A stretch of 64,000 nt of DNA. Origin: Protea cynaroides. Taxonomy: Eukaryota; Streptophyta; Magnoliopsida; Proteales; Proteaceae. The DNA is taken from positions 61,283,117 through 61,347,116 of the forward strand of contig CM053270.1 in NCBI GenBank assembly GCA_028583415.1. Direction: 5' to 3'. The position numbers and the translations under genes are program-made. A model generated the notes under the pieces. It was given only the letters and a program-made list of their open reading frames with translations, was not told the origin of the DNA and did no database searches. Positions 26,398-39,310 of this stretch are shown piece by piece; position 1 is the stretch's first letter; each line of letters opens with the position of its first letter.

Positions 26398-26958
26398 GTA
26401 ATTTTGCATTTTGTTTATTCTGAAGCGAAATCTATGTTCTGTGTTTCAATTTTCTTTATATCTTCGAATTGTTCATACTTTTCTTTTCCCTTCCTCACAG
26501 TCCATATTTGTTGTTCAATCTCAAATTATCTGTTTAACTTCATGATGAGCGTTTCTGAATGATACGGATTTGGATCTAGGTTTCTGGGTTTTGATCTATC
26601 AGTTGTTTGTGGATCTGGGTCTTTGAAGTTGCATTACCTCTGTGTTTTACTTTCCTTTTTTTGCTCTTTATTTTTTGTTCTCAATTTAAGTTAAATGTGA
26701 TCCGTCATCAGTGTTTAGTGATCCTTTGCATGGTTCGAGAGTTTTCTGTTTGTTTTTATTTTTTCTCCTGATTACTTGCAATCCCTCTTGAAGTGATGAA
26801 TGAGGAATTCAGGTTCTTCTCTTCTAAATGATTCTTTATCCTTGTTGGGCCATGCCGCAATTTTCGTCAGTGGCTCTCAGATCTTTGTGTAACTTTCTTC
26901 TTTCATTCTGACCAAAAAAAAAAAAAAAAAATCGATGATGAATATCGTGTGAACATGT

Positions 26959-27458
26959 NNNNNNNNNNNNNNNNNNNNNNNNNNNNNNNNNNNNNNNNNN
27001 NNNNNNNNNNNNNNNNNNNNNNNNNNNNNNNNNNNNNNNNNNNNNNNNNNNNNNNNNNNNNNNNNNNNNNNNNNNNNNNNNNNNNNNNNNNNNNNNNNNN
27101 NNNNNNNNNNNNNNNNNNNNNNNNNNNNNNNNNNNNNNNNNNNNNNNNNNNNNNNNNNNNNNNNNNNNNNNNNNNNNNNNNNNNNNNNNNNNNNNNNNNN
27201 NNNNNNNNNNNNNNNNNNNNNNNNNNNNNNNNNNNNNNNNNNNNNNNNNNNNNNNNNNNNNNNNNNNNNNNNNNNNNNNNNNNNNNNNNNNNNNNNNNNN
27301 NNNNNNNNNNNNNNNNNNNNNNNNNNNNNNNNNNNNNNNNNNNNNNNNNNNNNNNNNNNNNNNNNNNNNNNNNNNNNNNNNNNNNNNNNNNNNNNNNNNN
27401 NNNNNNNNNNNNNNNNNNNNNNNNNNNNNNNNNNNNNNNNNNNNNNNNNNNNNNNNNN
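26959..27458. other. Assembly gap, 500 N
   Basis: Exactly 500 N, a conventional scaffold spacer, so the true length is unknown. Open frames crossing it have no meaning. Confidence 0.99.
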
Positions 27459-28059
27459 TGATGGTTTGGGTTTCATCGAGATCACACTCTCTTCATTCTC
27501 TAATCTAAGGTCTATAGAAACTCATGGAATTATTATTCATACCTGAGAAGATTACTCCTTCTCTGCAACTCTTCTTGTTTTGGCTTTCTTCTCTACCTAG
27601 TTTCTCTTCTTCTTTTCTTCCTTCTCTTCTCTTTCTCTCAATTTAATTAGGGTTGTAAAAGGAGTGAAAGAGGCTTAGGGACGTCCTTTAAATAGAGTAG
27701 CAACATCCTAAAATAATCCCTTTGAGATTAGGAAAGAATCCAAATCGAAAATTAGGAAATTTTCCTAATTTCAGTTTCGGCGACAACTGAGGGTCGATGG
27801 GAGGGTCGATGATCCCGTCGACCCTAGGTTTCTAAGTTGTCCGACCCTCCCTTCAAAACTGAGGGTCTGACTTTCTGTTTTGGGGGGTCCGACCCTCCTT
27901 GGCTGGGTATGCGACCCTCCCCTTAAATTAAGTGTTTTAGGGTTGATTTGATACTTGGGATCTCGATCTCCTTCACGCCTTTGGTCCATTTGACTCAACC
28001 ATGATGGATAAACCTGGTTCAAGGTGATAAGATCGGGTTAGATTGACACGGGTCTTACA
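27459..28059 (-). mobile_element. 3'-truncated LTR of the TGTAAGACCC family (minus)
   Basis: It ends GACACGGGTCTTACA, the complement of the family start, and contains the antisense of the LTR leader (CTTAGGGACGTCCTTTAAATAG). The other end falls in the assembly gap. It abuts a plus-strand LTR segment at 28060, so it likely inserted into that LTR. Confidence 0.75.
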
Positions 28060-29521
28060 TGTATGGTCTCATGATATGCGACCACACCTAGTAACTACAC
28101 ACCCTGTGGTCACAGAAACTAAGACCACAGGTGTAGCCGCACCTGAGACCACTCAGCTTCTGGAAGTCTGAATTAATGAAAATAAATTCTAATTTAAAAT
28201 CTATAAATTTGTTAGGTTTTTAAGTGGTCTAAAAGTGATTTACAAAGCTTGGACAAGGAACAACCATCGACCAAAGGTGAGGGAACAAGGCCTAAACTAA
28301 TTGGCTAATCACAATCTGTTTAACTTGTTGAGTCCAATGCCATGATTGATTCTATGCTTGTATGCTTGTAATGTGCCTTTCACATGTCATCCAATATTCC
28401 TGCTATTACTGCTCATGCATATTTAATTCTGTTTATTTATAACATGATGATGATGATGATGATGCTAGGAATAGGCATGTGAATGTATGTGTGTGGTTAG
28501 TGCACTTGATGCGAGTGGAGCATCAGGGGGAGGACGTGACATTGTGGTTCATCCTAGTCACCAAACTTTAGCTCTATCTCTACTCAAGTCTTGTCCACTA
28601 ACATCGTCGTATTGCCATTACCTTAACATAACTATTACGTCGTAGGACATCAGGGGAGGTGGTCTCAAACTGTGTAGTCTCTGACTCTGTCGGGGGGCCT
28701 TAGCTCTATCTCTATGGACGTATTGAGGGATGCTGGGGTGAGGCCTTGGATACACCGTTTGGCATTAGGATTGGTTAGTTGCGAGCCCAGTTTGTAAGCC
28801 CTCGCCAATAGGGGCTTATGTGTTGGTATGGGTAGGGCATCAGGGGAAGTGTTATGCGGTGTTTGATTCCGGGCACTTTAGCTCTATCTCTATTCCATGA
28901 TGGGTGCATGTGGGACGGTAATGGTGTTTGATCCATTGGGAGGCTTCACACACTCGTGTATAGAGGTGCGGCGGCTACCAATCCTTTCTATAGCACATTG
29001 CAAACTTATAAACCGGACTAAAGACATGAATTGAATGCATGCATACGTTTGTTGCATTGTTTTGTTTTCTCACTGAGCTCAAGTTAGAGAGCTGACCCTC
29101 GCACGCATAATTATTTTTAGTTTCTGATGTTACAGATATTACAGTTGAAGATTATGTCGACACACCAATATATGAACATGTGGCGGCTACGGATGAGCAA
29201 GCTGTAAAGGACTATTATGATTCGTTAAGCGAACGTTTCAACTATGGATGCATTTAGTGTTTAATTTTTGTATTTGTATATTTATAATATCTATTAAATT
29301 ATGTTTTAGTTACTTGGAACTGAAATATTAATTATTTATCATGATTAGACCTCAGTTCATTATTAATAACACTTCTGCTATTTACTTTATTATCTCTGAT
29401 TAATGTGGAATGTGTTTTGATTTAACATGGTTGGCATAGCCTATACGAGATCCTGGTTGAACCGTTGGTTTATTGATGGTTCATCACACCATTTTGGTTA
29501 GTCCAGAATTGGAGTGTGATA
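28060..29521 (+). repeat. 5' LTR (3' portion) of a TGTAAGACCC-family element
   Basis: Colinear with the 3' two-thirds of the family LTR: CACCCTGTGGTC cluster, (GAT)n, three TAGCTCTATCTCTA blocks, then GGAGTGTGATA. A primer-binding site follows three bases later, so this is a true 5' LTR. Its 5' part is displaced by the minus-strand LTR at 27459-28059 and the gap. Confidence 0.85.
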
Positions 29522-29524
29522 ATT

Positions 29525-29537
29525 TGGTATCAGAGCT
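29525..29537 (+). other. Primer-binding site (tRNA-Met type)
   Basis: TGGTATCAGAGCT, three bases after the LTR end. This is the same spacing as the minus-strand PBS at 48131-48143. It identifies the TGTAAGACCC family as LTR retrotransposon LTRs rather than DNA transposons. Confidence 0.9.
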
Positions 29538-30796
29538 CTCAGGCCTTGCCCATCAAACTTGAATACTTTCACTAGAGTTCATGAACTGAGTTAGGATAAA
29601 TTAAAAGCTTTAATACAAACACACCATAAGCACCTGTGTTGGTTGAGACAGAACTTAAACAAGACAATAATATACATATAAAAGGTGAAACCATATGTAT
29701 ACACAGACAGAAAAAGAAAATCTAAATATATGATGATAAACAAATAATATAGGGTATGATCTATAAGTTGGGCAGTTGTCTAACTATACAAAGGATATAG
29801 TACAGTAGTAAGAATGGGGCATCTATAAAGGAGGAAATTAAATATCGAGTTGGTACTCACAAGATGTGAAACTCGATGTATGACAGAGGAAGAAGAAAAA
29901 TGACTAGTAATGCCTAAATCCCTGTAGAGGTAAAGGAAAAGATCTCGGGCTAAATCCAACAGAGATAGGAGAACAATGGTCATACACCAAAAATGAGAGT
30001 AACTATAAAAGAAGATAAAGCTATACTCCTGGGTGATGTGGAGACTCAGAGTGAGATCCACCACAAGCTGATCCATTGTCCGCTGAGCATTAAGAAGAGG
30101 TTACAACTTGACCAACCACTATCTGGGTCGAGAACGGGTAGTGAAAACTCATCTGAGCAGATGCTAAATAATGATAATCAGATTATAACAAATCAAATGA
30201 GGCAAACTATTCATATTGTCGACTATGAGAGTTGCTTAGGTTGGTATAATCAGGACTAATTCTAAGGAAACAATATCTATAACTCCAATTGATAGGTTGA
30301 ATTGAGAAGGTATCCTGTCAAAATACGAGAATTTAAAATCAGGTATGTGCATCCTCTATAATCATAAGAGTAAGTCAATGATGCACCACATCCTATATAA
30401 ACATATCTAGTTATATGGTCACAATAGATTTGATCCCTTGCCAAAAATGTTAGAGGCTTCATCTTCAAAAAACATTCTTCAATCCTTATCGGATAATTCT
30501 GCCATGGGGTAGTTATCTCATACCTTGGTGGCTGATAAGGGTAACCACCTTGATACACTGGTTGTTGTGCACCAAGCTTCTGCACTGGGGTGTACATTAC
30601 TGGAACCTATGGTATGATAGGCACTATATTACGGCTAACATGTGCCAGGGGTACTGTATTACTACCAATCGGTACCATACTTGGTTTGACCCGGAGGTGT
30701 TGATGTAGCATTGACAACTTGGATAGTGATTTTCATGGCAACTTACATAGTTGGTATCATTTGTTGTTGTTTTTGCATTTTGTCAGGCCAAGTTTA
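29538..30796 (+). mobile_element. Deleted interior of a TGTAAGACCC-family element
   Basis: The first about 100 bases (ATGAACTGAG...AACACACCATAAGC) match the leader of the minus-strand element at 47.9-48.1 kb. The rest is not a plus-strand coding region. Around 30277-30780 the minus strand shows broken frames with a Gln/Pro/Tyr-rich stretch (QQPVYQGGYPYQPP) that may be gag-like, but I cannot confirm it. Only 1.3 kb separates the two LTRs, so most of the interior is gone. Confidence 0.5.
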
Positions 30797-33086
30797 TTAC
30801 AACCATAACGAAGGCACTTGGTAGCCCAGGTAGATTGGCTGGAGTGGCCTGACCAAGTGGACCGAGGGTGTGAAGATAGATCACAAACCAGGTATGAGAA
30901 TCGAGTTAAAAATACTAAAAACATACCTAAGGTGGCATGTCTGGGTAGGTATGGTCGACCACAAGGAAGGGAACCAAAAATCTCAAATCCAGAACCCCAC
31001 GGTCGATGATTTCGACCTTACGGTCGACGGTTTATGTAACCGTATGATCAACACTGAAAACCCAGATCAGACTCCGAGTTTTGGAAACTTTTCTAAAATA
31101 AGGGATTGCTTTCCTAATTGAAAGAGGACTCTATATGGAGAGTTTTACTCTATATAAAGGACGTCCCTCAGTCATTTTTCACTCTTTTAGAACATTAGTA
31201 AACCCTAGAGAAAGAGAAGGAAGAGAAGGAAGAGAAAGAGAAGAAGAAAAAGCTAAGGAGAAGAGTTTGCTGAGAAGAGATTGGCTCTCTATCACAGGCA
31301 AAGGTATGAAACAAATCTCTGGAGATGTAAACTCCAAGTATAAGACTTCTATGGAGGATAGACAATATCAACCTATTATGATCTATGTGATTTCCTTGAG
31401 AAAATCCCAAGGAGAACCATGAGACGTGAATTTGATGATTAGGGTTGATAATAAATTACTACTGATGGCCATTGGATGACCTTAGAATAAAATCAATTGA
31501 AGAACAGAAGAATTTACCTAGGAGGAACTCGAATTTCATGTAAATTATGACCAGAATCTCAAGGTCGTTGCTACGGTCAACCATAGCATGACCAATATGA
31601 CCAGAGGATCGACCATAGTCATTCGAGAAGATTTCAGAAATCATATGGTCGCAGCTATGGTCGCACCATATGCAACCGTAGGGTATCAACCGTAGACAGT
31701 AAGGTCGATACAACATGAGACCATAGGACCAATTAGGCACCTATCAGTGCTCTATTTCGATTTTTGACTACTATAACATGTCACATATGAATCCTAACTT
31801 AAATTCATATAACTTTTAAGTTGTTAAATCAATTCAAAGAGAATTTTAAGGCTTGAAAGGACATCGAGAATTGCTAAAAGGTGAGGAAGCAAGACCTAAA
31901 CTAATTGGATAATAACAAACTGTTTATTTTTATTGAGTCCAATACCATGATTGATTTTATACTTGTATGCTTGTAATGTGCATCTCACATGTCATCCAAT
32001 ATTTTTGCTATTACTGTTTATACATATTTAATTCCGTTATTTATAACATGATGATGATGATGATGATGCTTGGAATAGACATGTGAATGTATGTGTGTGG
32101 TTGGTGTGTTGGATGCGAGCAGAGCATCAAGGGGAGGACGTTGCATGGTAGTCTTCGACCTTGTCACCAGACTCTAGCTCTATCTCTACTCAAGTCTTGC
32201 CCACTAACATCGTCGAATCACCATTACCTTAGCAGAACTATTATGTCGTAGGGCATCAGGGGAGGTAGTCTCTGACTCTGTCGGGGGGGCCTTAGCTCTA
32301 TCTCTATGGACGTATTGAGGGATGCTGAGGTGAGGCCTTGGATACACTATTTGGCATTACGATTGGTTAGTTGCGAGCCCAGTTTGCAAGCCCTCGCCAA
32401 TAGGGGCTCACGTGTTGGTATAGGTAGGGCATCAGAGGAAGAGTTATGCAGTGTTTGATCCGGACACTTTAGCTCTATCTCTATTCCATGATGGGTGCAT
32501 GTTGGACGGCGATGGTGTTTGATCTATTAGGTGAATTCACACACTCGTGTATAAAGGTGTGGCGGCCACCAAACCTTTCTATAGCACATTGCAAACTAAA
32601 AAATCAGACCAAAGATATGCATTGTTTTGTTTGCTCACTGAGCCGTGATGTGTGCTCACCCTTTCGACGTCGAATATTTTTAGTTGATGATGTAGGTCCC
32701 ACCGTTAAAAAATATATGAATGCGCCGACGTATGGCTGCGATGGACGTAAAAGCTGAAGAAGATGCGCATGATTCATCATGCGAGTGAAACCAATGTGTT
32801 TTTGCTTAGGTTTAGTTATAGTTTAAACACCGGATATGTAATTGATTATTTATTTTTATGTCTTGTGGTTTTGAGATAATTGGATTAAATATTTATTTAT
32901 CACTGTTAGACTGTTAATTTATTATCTGTAAGACTTTCGTTTATTTGTTTATTACCTCTGATTATTAATGTAGAATGTGTGTGTGGTTTGATATGGTGGG
33001 TATGACCTATGCGAGATCTTGGGTGAACCATTGGTTTATTGGTAGTTTATCACACCATTTTGGTTAGACCAGAATTGGGGTGTGAC
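30797..33086 (+). repeat. 3' LTR of a TGTAAGACCC-family element
   Basis: About 2.29 kb, ending GAATTGGGGTGTGACA at 33086. The 5' edge is diverged (from about 30797, recognisable at GACCAAGTGGACCGAGGG). It contains the CTATATAAAGGACGTCCC promoter-like block near 31150, GGTCG word clusters, (GAT)n and TAGCTCTATCTCTA blocks. It pairs with 28060-29521 as an element's two LTRs; the 5-bp duplication cannot be tested because the left end is disrupted. Confidence 0.8.
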
Positions 33087-34310
33087 ATAGATGGTCTACC
33101 AGCTTGACTAGTTGTTGTAGAAGTTTATTCGATTGCTTTACATAGATGGTCTACCAGTTTGACTAGTTACTATAAGAATCTATTCAATATCCTAAACCCA
33201 GATGACCTATTAGCTTGACTAGTGGCGATAGGAATCTACCATTTTACCATCCCAAGCGATTGAATTACATTGGGCTTGATTCTTGGGTTTATCCTGAGAT
33301 ACATAGGTAGCTTGAGTGTTTATCATTCGAGTTCAGTCCTAAACTAATTTACTCTAATTTACTTTTCATTCTTCATGTCATTTTGAATGTCATTTTAGAA
33401 TTGATTTTCAAATCATTGTATTCAAACCTTGGACTATGCTTTAATAGTTGAAATAATTTTTATCTGTCAATGTGTTGAGAGTTGCACACTTGTTACTTGA
33501 GATTGACCGATTGGTCCATCATCCAATCATTTTATTTTTTATCTATATCACCCTTTAATTCTTCTTTTTATTATATTCATAATTGTATGGCTTGCTCCTA
33601 GATTTTAAATATATCTAGAACCTAGGTCTGGTACCTGTCAAAATTTGTTTAGTCATTGCCTATAATTTAAATTAGGATAGAAAATGATAGTATATGGAGA
33701 CTAATCTTTGGATTAGGCAATTTGGGTGCCAAACACCTTCCCAAATTGTAACATGATACTTACCCATTGTTTCTCTAGTTTGACCATGAACCTTAATCCA
33801 TTACGTGAGTCATTAGTATTTGTCAATTGAGTAATCATATATATAGGTCATAGACCTTATTTAAGTGGCAAATCCATTTTTCATTTCTATTTTCTAAACC
33901 ATTTTTTTTGTCCTTACAACATTCTTAAGGATGAAGGGTCCCATCCTTATCTTGCGCTGATGGTAGTAGGATTAGATATTGTAGTGATTCTTCTCCACTT
34001 GAGCAAGGACATGTGGAATACCATATGGATGTCCCTTTGAAATCTGGTTCTAATATCACTTGGTACATTCCTATGTATTAGGCTGGAGAGATAAGAAAAT
34101 AGAAAAAGATATAAGAAAATAAGAAATATATTACAGATAGATTTGTTCTGTAAAGGGAACCATTCCTTTGGCTTTATGGAGGAAACCTGACCTCAGTGCT
34201 CTCTTACAATATCACATAGCTCAATCTTATCAACTTTTCATCTCATTCCATTCATCAAATATAAATAGCAGAGGTCATAGAGTTACAACTACCCATAACA
34301 GAATAATTTA
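33087..34310. other. Decayed Tat/Ogre-like LTR sequence and spacer
   Basis: It contains three degenerate repeats of 'agatggtctaccagcttgactagt' (33089-33230), a 'gatacataggtagcttgag' motif, and 'ggattaggcaatttgggtgccaaacaccttccc' near 33710. Similar words recur at the 3' end of the 5.37-kb insertion (53.4-54.0 kb). It is probably a fragment of the same kind of LTR. No ORF. Confidence 0.45.
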
Positions 34311-34319
34311 TCTAATGCA

Positions 34320-34742
34320 CTCTTTTTCTTTTCTTTTCTTTTTTATTTTTTATTTTTTTTATAAGTAGATATTTTATTGATCTAAAAAGTAACACAACAA
34401 GCTGGATTCTTGTGAGAGACCTAGAAATAACAACACAACAAAACAAAAAACAACAACTGGGACTAGGTTACAACATAACTAAGGCCCGACAAATAGTTAA
34501 AAACAGCCACTACACAACAGTCTCATTTTTTAACGCTTGAAGATGACTAGAAGAAGTACAAATGTAGGTACTCCTTCTCATGAAAACCAGAGAAGTAGAA
34601 CTATGAACACTTATATTATCCCCATCACTCTGGTGTGAGAAACTGTCACTATTATCCTCCCAACATGAGGCTCATCATTAGGGGTCAAGATTGAGCCTTC
34701 GCTATCTGAGGAATCACTATTAGAGAACTCTTCGATCGGTTG
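34320..34742 (-). mobile_element. A-tailed retroposon-like segment, part 1 (3' end)
   Basis: On the minus strand the sequence ends ATCAATAAAATATCTACTTAT followed by an A-rich tail (plus-strand T-rich tract about 34320-34362), as at a polyadenylated retroposon. The body is split by two solo LTRs and continues at 37076-37142 and 39311 onward; removing each LTR and one TSD copy rejoins it. No LINE reverse transcriptase was recognised, so it may be a LINE remnant or a processed transcript. Confidence 0.4.
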
Positions 34743-37070
34743 TGTAAGATCCATATCGAACTAACTGGTCTTTCCTTGTATCAGGTCTACCTATCATGGT
34801 CGAGCCAAGTGGACCAAGTGCGTGAAGAAATCACAAGACCAGGTATGAGTCTAACCCAAAAACAGTAAATGTGAGGGTAGGGTCGCATGCCTAAACAGGT
34901 AGGGTCGACCCCACCTCAATAGAAGTCCAACCCATGAATTTCTAATCGTAGGGTTGAATGATTAGAAAAACATAGGGTCGATGGATTCTGCGACCCCACG
35001 TCCGAACCTACAATGACAGACAAAAATCGTAAATTAGGAAACCTTCCTAATTTAAAAGGGGGTCTTTCCTAAACTCGATGAGACTTCTTTTGGAGGGTTT
35101 TTCTCTATAAATAGGACATTCCTTAGCCTCTTTCACTCCTTTTAGAACCCTAATTAAAAGTGAGAGGAAGAGAAAAAGAAGGAAGAGAAGAAGAGAAGGA
35201 AAATTGAAGAAGAAGACTAAGGAAGAGGAGGGAGTTTAGAGAAACCTCTGAATCTCAGCCAACTTAAGGTATGAACCTAATCCCCTTCATGAATTAAGAG
35301 CCTAGAATATATTATGAAGAAGTTAGGATTAGGAGAAACCCAAATCATCCATCCATGGACAAGTTCCAAAGGAATCCATAGAAGTAATCATCATGGGCAA
35401 TGGAAAGTGTGTAAAAATCATAGTTTTGAGCCATAAAACAATTATAGAATGAACCATGAAAGTAAGCCAAAGGATCCAAACATAAAAAGATGGACTTTAG
35501 AATAAAAAGTCAACTCAGAATACATGTGGTTGCACATTGGGTCGAATGATATCCGACCCTACGAGATCACATGATCGACCACATGCCCTCGTGAAGTTCC
35601 AGGGAGGGTGTGGTTGCACGTAGGGTCGAATGGTATCCGACCCCACGTCCGACCCTATACCTTGGGGTCGCAGAAAACTGCTACCCTACCTGCAACCCTA
35701 CAGTTTCTGTAAGTCAAAATTTAATGGAATTAATTTTAATTAAAATCTATCGACTTGGTTAGGTTTTCAAGTGGTTTAAAAGTGATTCATAAAGCTTGAA
35801 CGAGGATCTACGCTTAACCAAAGGTGAGGGAACAAGACCTAAACTAATTGGCTAATAATAAACTATTTTTATTTATTGAGTCCGATGCTATAAATGATTC
35901 TATGCTTGTATGCGTGTTTTGTGCATTTAACATGTCATCCAATATTCCTGCTATTACTGGTCATGCATATTTAAATTTCGTTTATTTATAACATGATGAT
36001 GATGATGATGTTAGGAATAGGCATGTGAATGTTTGTGTGTGGTTAGTGTACTCGATGCGAGTGAGGCATCAGGGGAAGTGTTATGCGGTGTTTGATCTGG
36101 GCACTTTAGCTCTATCTCTACTCAAGTCTTGTCCACTAACATTGTCATATTGCCATTACCTTAGCAGAGCTATTACGTCATCGGGCATCAGGGGAGGTGG
36201 TCTCGGACCGTGTAGTCTCTGACTCTGTCGGGGGGCCTTAGCTCTATCTCTATGGACGTATTGAGGGATGCTGGGGTGAGGCCTTAGATACACTGTTTGA
36301 CATTAGGATTGGTTAGTGGCGAGCCCAGTTTGCAAGCCCTCACCAATATGGGCTTACATATTGGTATGGGTAGGGCATCAGGGGAAGTGTTATGCGGTGT
36401 TTGATCCGGGCACTTTAGCTCTATCCTTATTCCATGATGGGGTGGATGTGGACGACAATGGTGTTTGATCAGTTGGGTGGGCTTACACACCCTGTGTATA
36501 GAGGTAAGGCGGCCACCGAACATTTCTATTGCACATTGCAAACTTATGAACCAAACCAAAGATATGAATTGAATGCATGCATATGTTTGTTGCATTGTTT
36601 TGTTTGCTCACTGAGCCGTGATGTGTGCTCACCCTTTCGACGTCGAATATTTTTAGTTGATGATGCAGATACCACAGTTGAAGACTATATGAATGCTCCT
36701 GTGTATAGACAAGCTGCGACAATGGACGTTGAAGTTATGATGGAGTCGCATGATTCATCATGCGAATGCAACTCTTGCATCTTTGATTAGTTTTAGTCAT
36801 ATCAGATTTTATTTGGGAATATAATTGAATATTTTATTTTATTTTCTGTCTTAGTCATTGAAGATAATTGGATAATTTATTTTATGTTACCACTTTTGAT
36901 TCTCACTTCATTAGTATAAAGACTTCCGCAATGTTGTATTTACTCTGATTATTATTGTGGATGTGTAAGGTTTAAGCAAATGGACACAGCCTATTTGAGA
37001 TCCTGGTTGAACCGTTGGTTATTGGCGGTTCATCACACCGTTCTGAATAGTGCAGAATTGGGGTGTGACA
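34743..37070 (+). mobile_element. Solo LTR of the TGTAAGACCC family (plus)
   Basis: 2328 bp, TGTAAGATCC...GGGGTGTGACA, flanked by GGTTG on both sides (34738-34742 and 37071-37075). TATA-like CTATAAATA at 35103-35111, GA-rich leader, GGTCG/CGACC clusters (34880-35000 and 35520-35700), (GAT)n near 35995 and TAGCTCTATCTCTA blocks. Confidence 0.92.
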
Positions 37071-37142
37071 GGTTGTCCCATTTTTCCAATGGATGGATAA
37101 TCACCTGATCATCAAAACAAACATGTTTTCCAGCCACATCCC

Positions 37143-39305
37143 TGTTACACCCCAATTCTGACTGAACCAGAAGTGTGAGTGAACCATCACTGAACCAATG
37201 GTTCACACCAGGATCTCAATAAGACCGTATCCACTCATACAAACTACTGCACATAACCATAATCAAAATATAATTAAATACAGCGAAAGTCTTGAATTAA
37301 ATGAACTGAGTACTCTATTGATAATTTAAATAAACTATCCAATTATTCAAAACACCAAAAGATAAATAATTATCCTTACATCATTTATAAATCTAACTAA
37401 AAATAAATAAAATAAACAAATCAAATATCCTAGAGGTACACGCAGAAAGGGCACTCGTATGAAGCGTCATGCTCGTCCTCCCCTGCCTGCACTTCAAGGG
37501 CAACAACTCTTTCATATATTGGAGCATCTACGTAGTCCTCGACTGTGTAACCTGCATCAACATCTAAAAATACGTATATATACAAGGGTGAGCTCACAAC
37601 TTAGCTCAGTAAGACAATTAGACAATGCAACACACATCACGCATGAGTAACATTCACATTATGGTCTGGTTTTAAGTTTACAATGTGCTATAGAAATGAC
37701 TGGCTACCACCGCACCTCTATACACGAGTGTGTGAATCCGCCCAATAGATCAAACACCACTATCGTTCCACATGCACCCACCATGGAATAGAGATAGAGC
37801 TAAAGTGTCCGGATCAAACACCGTCAACACTTCCCCTGATGCCCTACCCATACCAACACGTAAGCCCCTATTGGCGAGGGCTTGCAAACTGGGCTCACAA
37901 CTAACCAATCCTATATTTCATCACAGTAGGCCCTATCCCAGCACAACTCCCTAGAGATAGGGCTAGAGTCTGGTGACCAGGTCGAAGAACATAGTGCCAC
38001 TTCCTCCCCCTGATACCCTACCCGCACTAAGCATGTTAAGATAGAAGCGATACGAAAAGGTGTTAGTGTGAGGAACGATCCAAGACCCCAGGCCCTTCCC
38101 ATTTCACACACCAACGAAAACAATCACATGTCTAACAATCACATCCTAGCATAGCTAGTATGCATGAACAATATTATAATTGAAAGTAAAGATGACATGC
38201 GAATATGCACAAACACCATTCCATAGAATCATAATTATTAACAACGTTTTATTGTTATTAAGTTATTAGGGTTTAGGTCTGATTCCCTTACCAGACGCTT
38301 GATTGCTAGCTTGCTCCGCGTCACAAAATCCAAACTCACTATCACAAGGTCTACACAATGTTTGGGTTGAATTAGAATAATTTTCATAGGGTTCACATTG
38401 GTCGAAAAACCAACTGGGTCAAAAACACTCCTCACAGTGTATACCGGTCGTGGCACTGTGGAGAAAGGTGCGACCGGTATGGTCGACCAGTCCCCATAGA
38501 CCAGTCTCCGAGAGGTACCGGTCGCAGTACGGGTCGCATATGGTGCGACCGGTATGGTCGAACAGTATGCCTCCAGAAGACCACCAACTTGGTATTCGCC
38601 TTCCTTCGGTCACCCCCCATTGGTTCTAGGGTTTCTCCTATGCATTCTAGGTCTGAGCAACGAGTTAGAGTTGTTTCATGTTCCATTCAAGTCCTAGTTT
38701 CGATGATCCTCAGCCTAGAACTCGAATCTAGGGTTTATCGACTGTATTAGGGTTTGACGGCAAATTTAAAGGTTTTAGATCAATACCTCGCCTTGCATGG
38801 TATTGATCCATTCATGACTAATCATCTATAATGCTTAACTTAACCCGCACTTACCATTGGTTCGCAATTATGGTGTTCTTCGTCCAACGGCAAACGACGA
38901 CTCCTCTCCCTCCTTCCTTAGCTCTTTCTCCTTCTTCGAGCTCTTTCTCCTCTCTAGGGTTTGTGAGGATCAATGAAAGAGTTCTAAGGAGGTTTAATGG
39001 TCCTTAAATAGACTAGGATTGAGTTTAGAAAGTTTTCTTATGCTAGGAAATTCTCTAGGCTCGATATTTGGAAAGTGGGACCCGTAGAGATCCGTTTTCG
39101 GATCTAACCAGTCTGATGCGCAGACATACCGGTCGACCGGTACCATCAACTTGTACCATTGACCGGTATGAAAAAAATATCATTTTTAGGCTGCTTTCAT
39201 ACCTGGTTGTCATCAGCTCGTCCTATCTGGCCCGGTGATGATTGGAAGACCTGTTACAACATGAATTAAAGGTTTATATCGGGTTCATGGAGTGCGGGTC
39301 TTACA
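37143..39305 (-). mobile_element. Solo LTR of the TGTAAGACCC family (minus)
   Basis: 2163 bp, plus-strand reading TGTTACACCCC...GCGGGTCTTACA, flanked by ATCCC at 37138-37142 and 39306-39310. The variable word cluster here is ACCGGTCG-type (38440-38570), different from the plus-strand neighbour. It lies only 72 bp from the previous solo LTR but in opposite orientation with its own duplication, so it is an independent insertion. Confidence 0.92.
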
Positions 39306-39310
39306 ATCCC

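Noticed and set aside
26877..27485. Open frames of 170-202 codons across the gap
   Set aside because: They consist of N bases.
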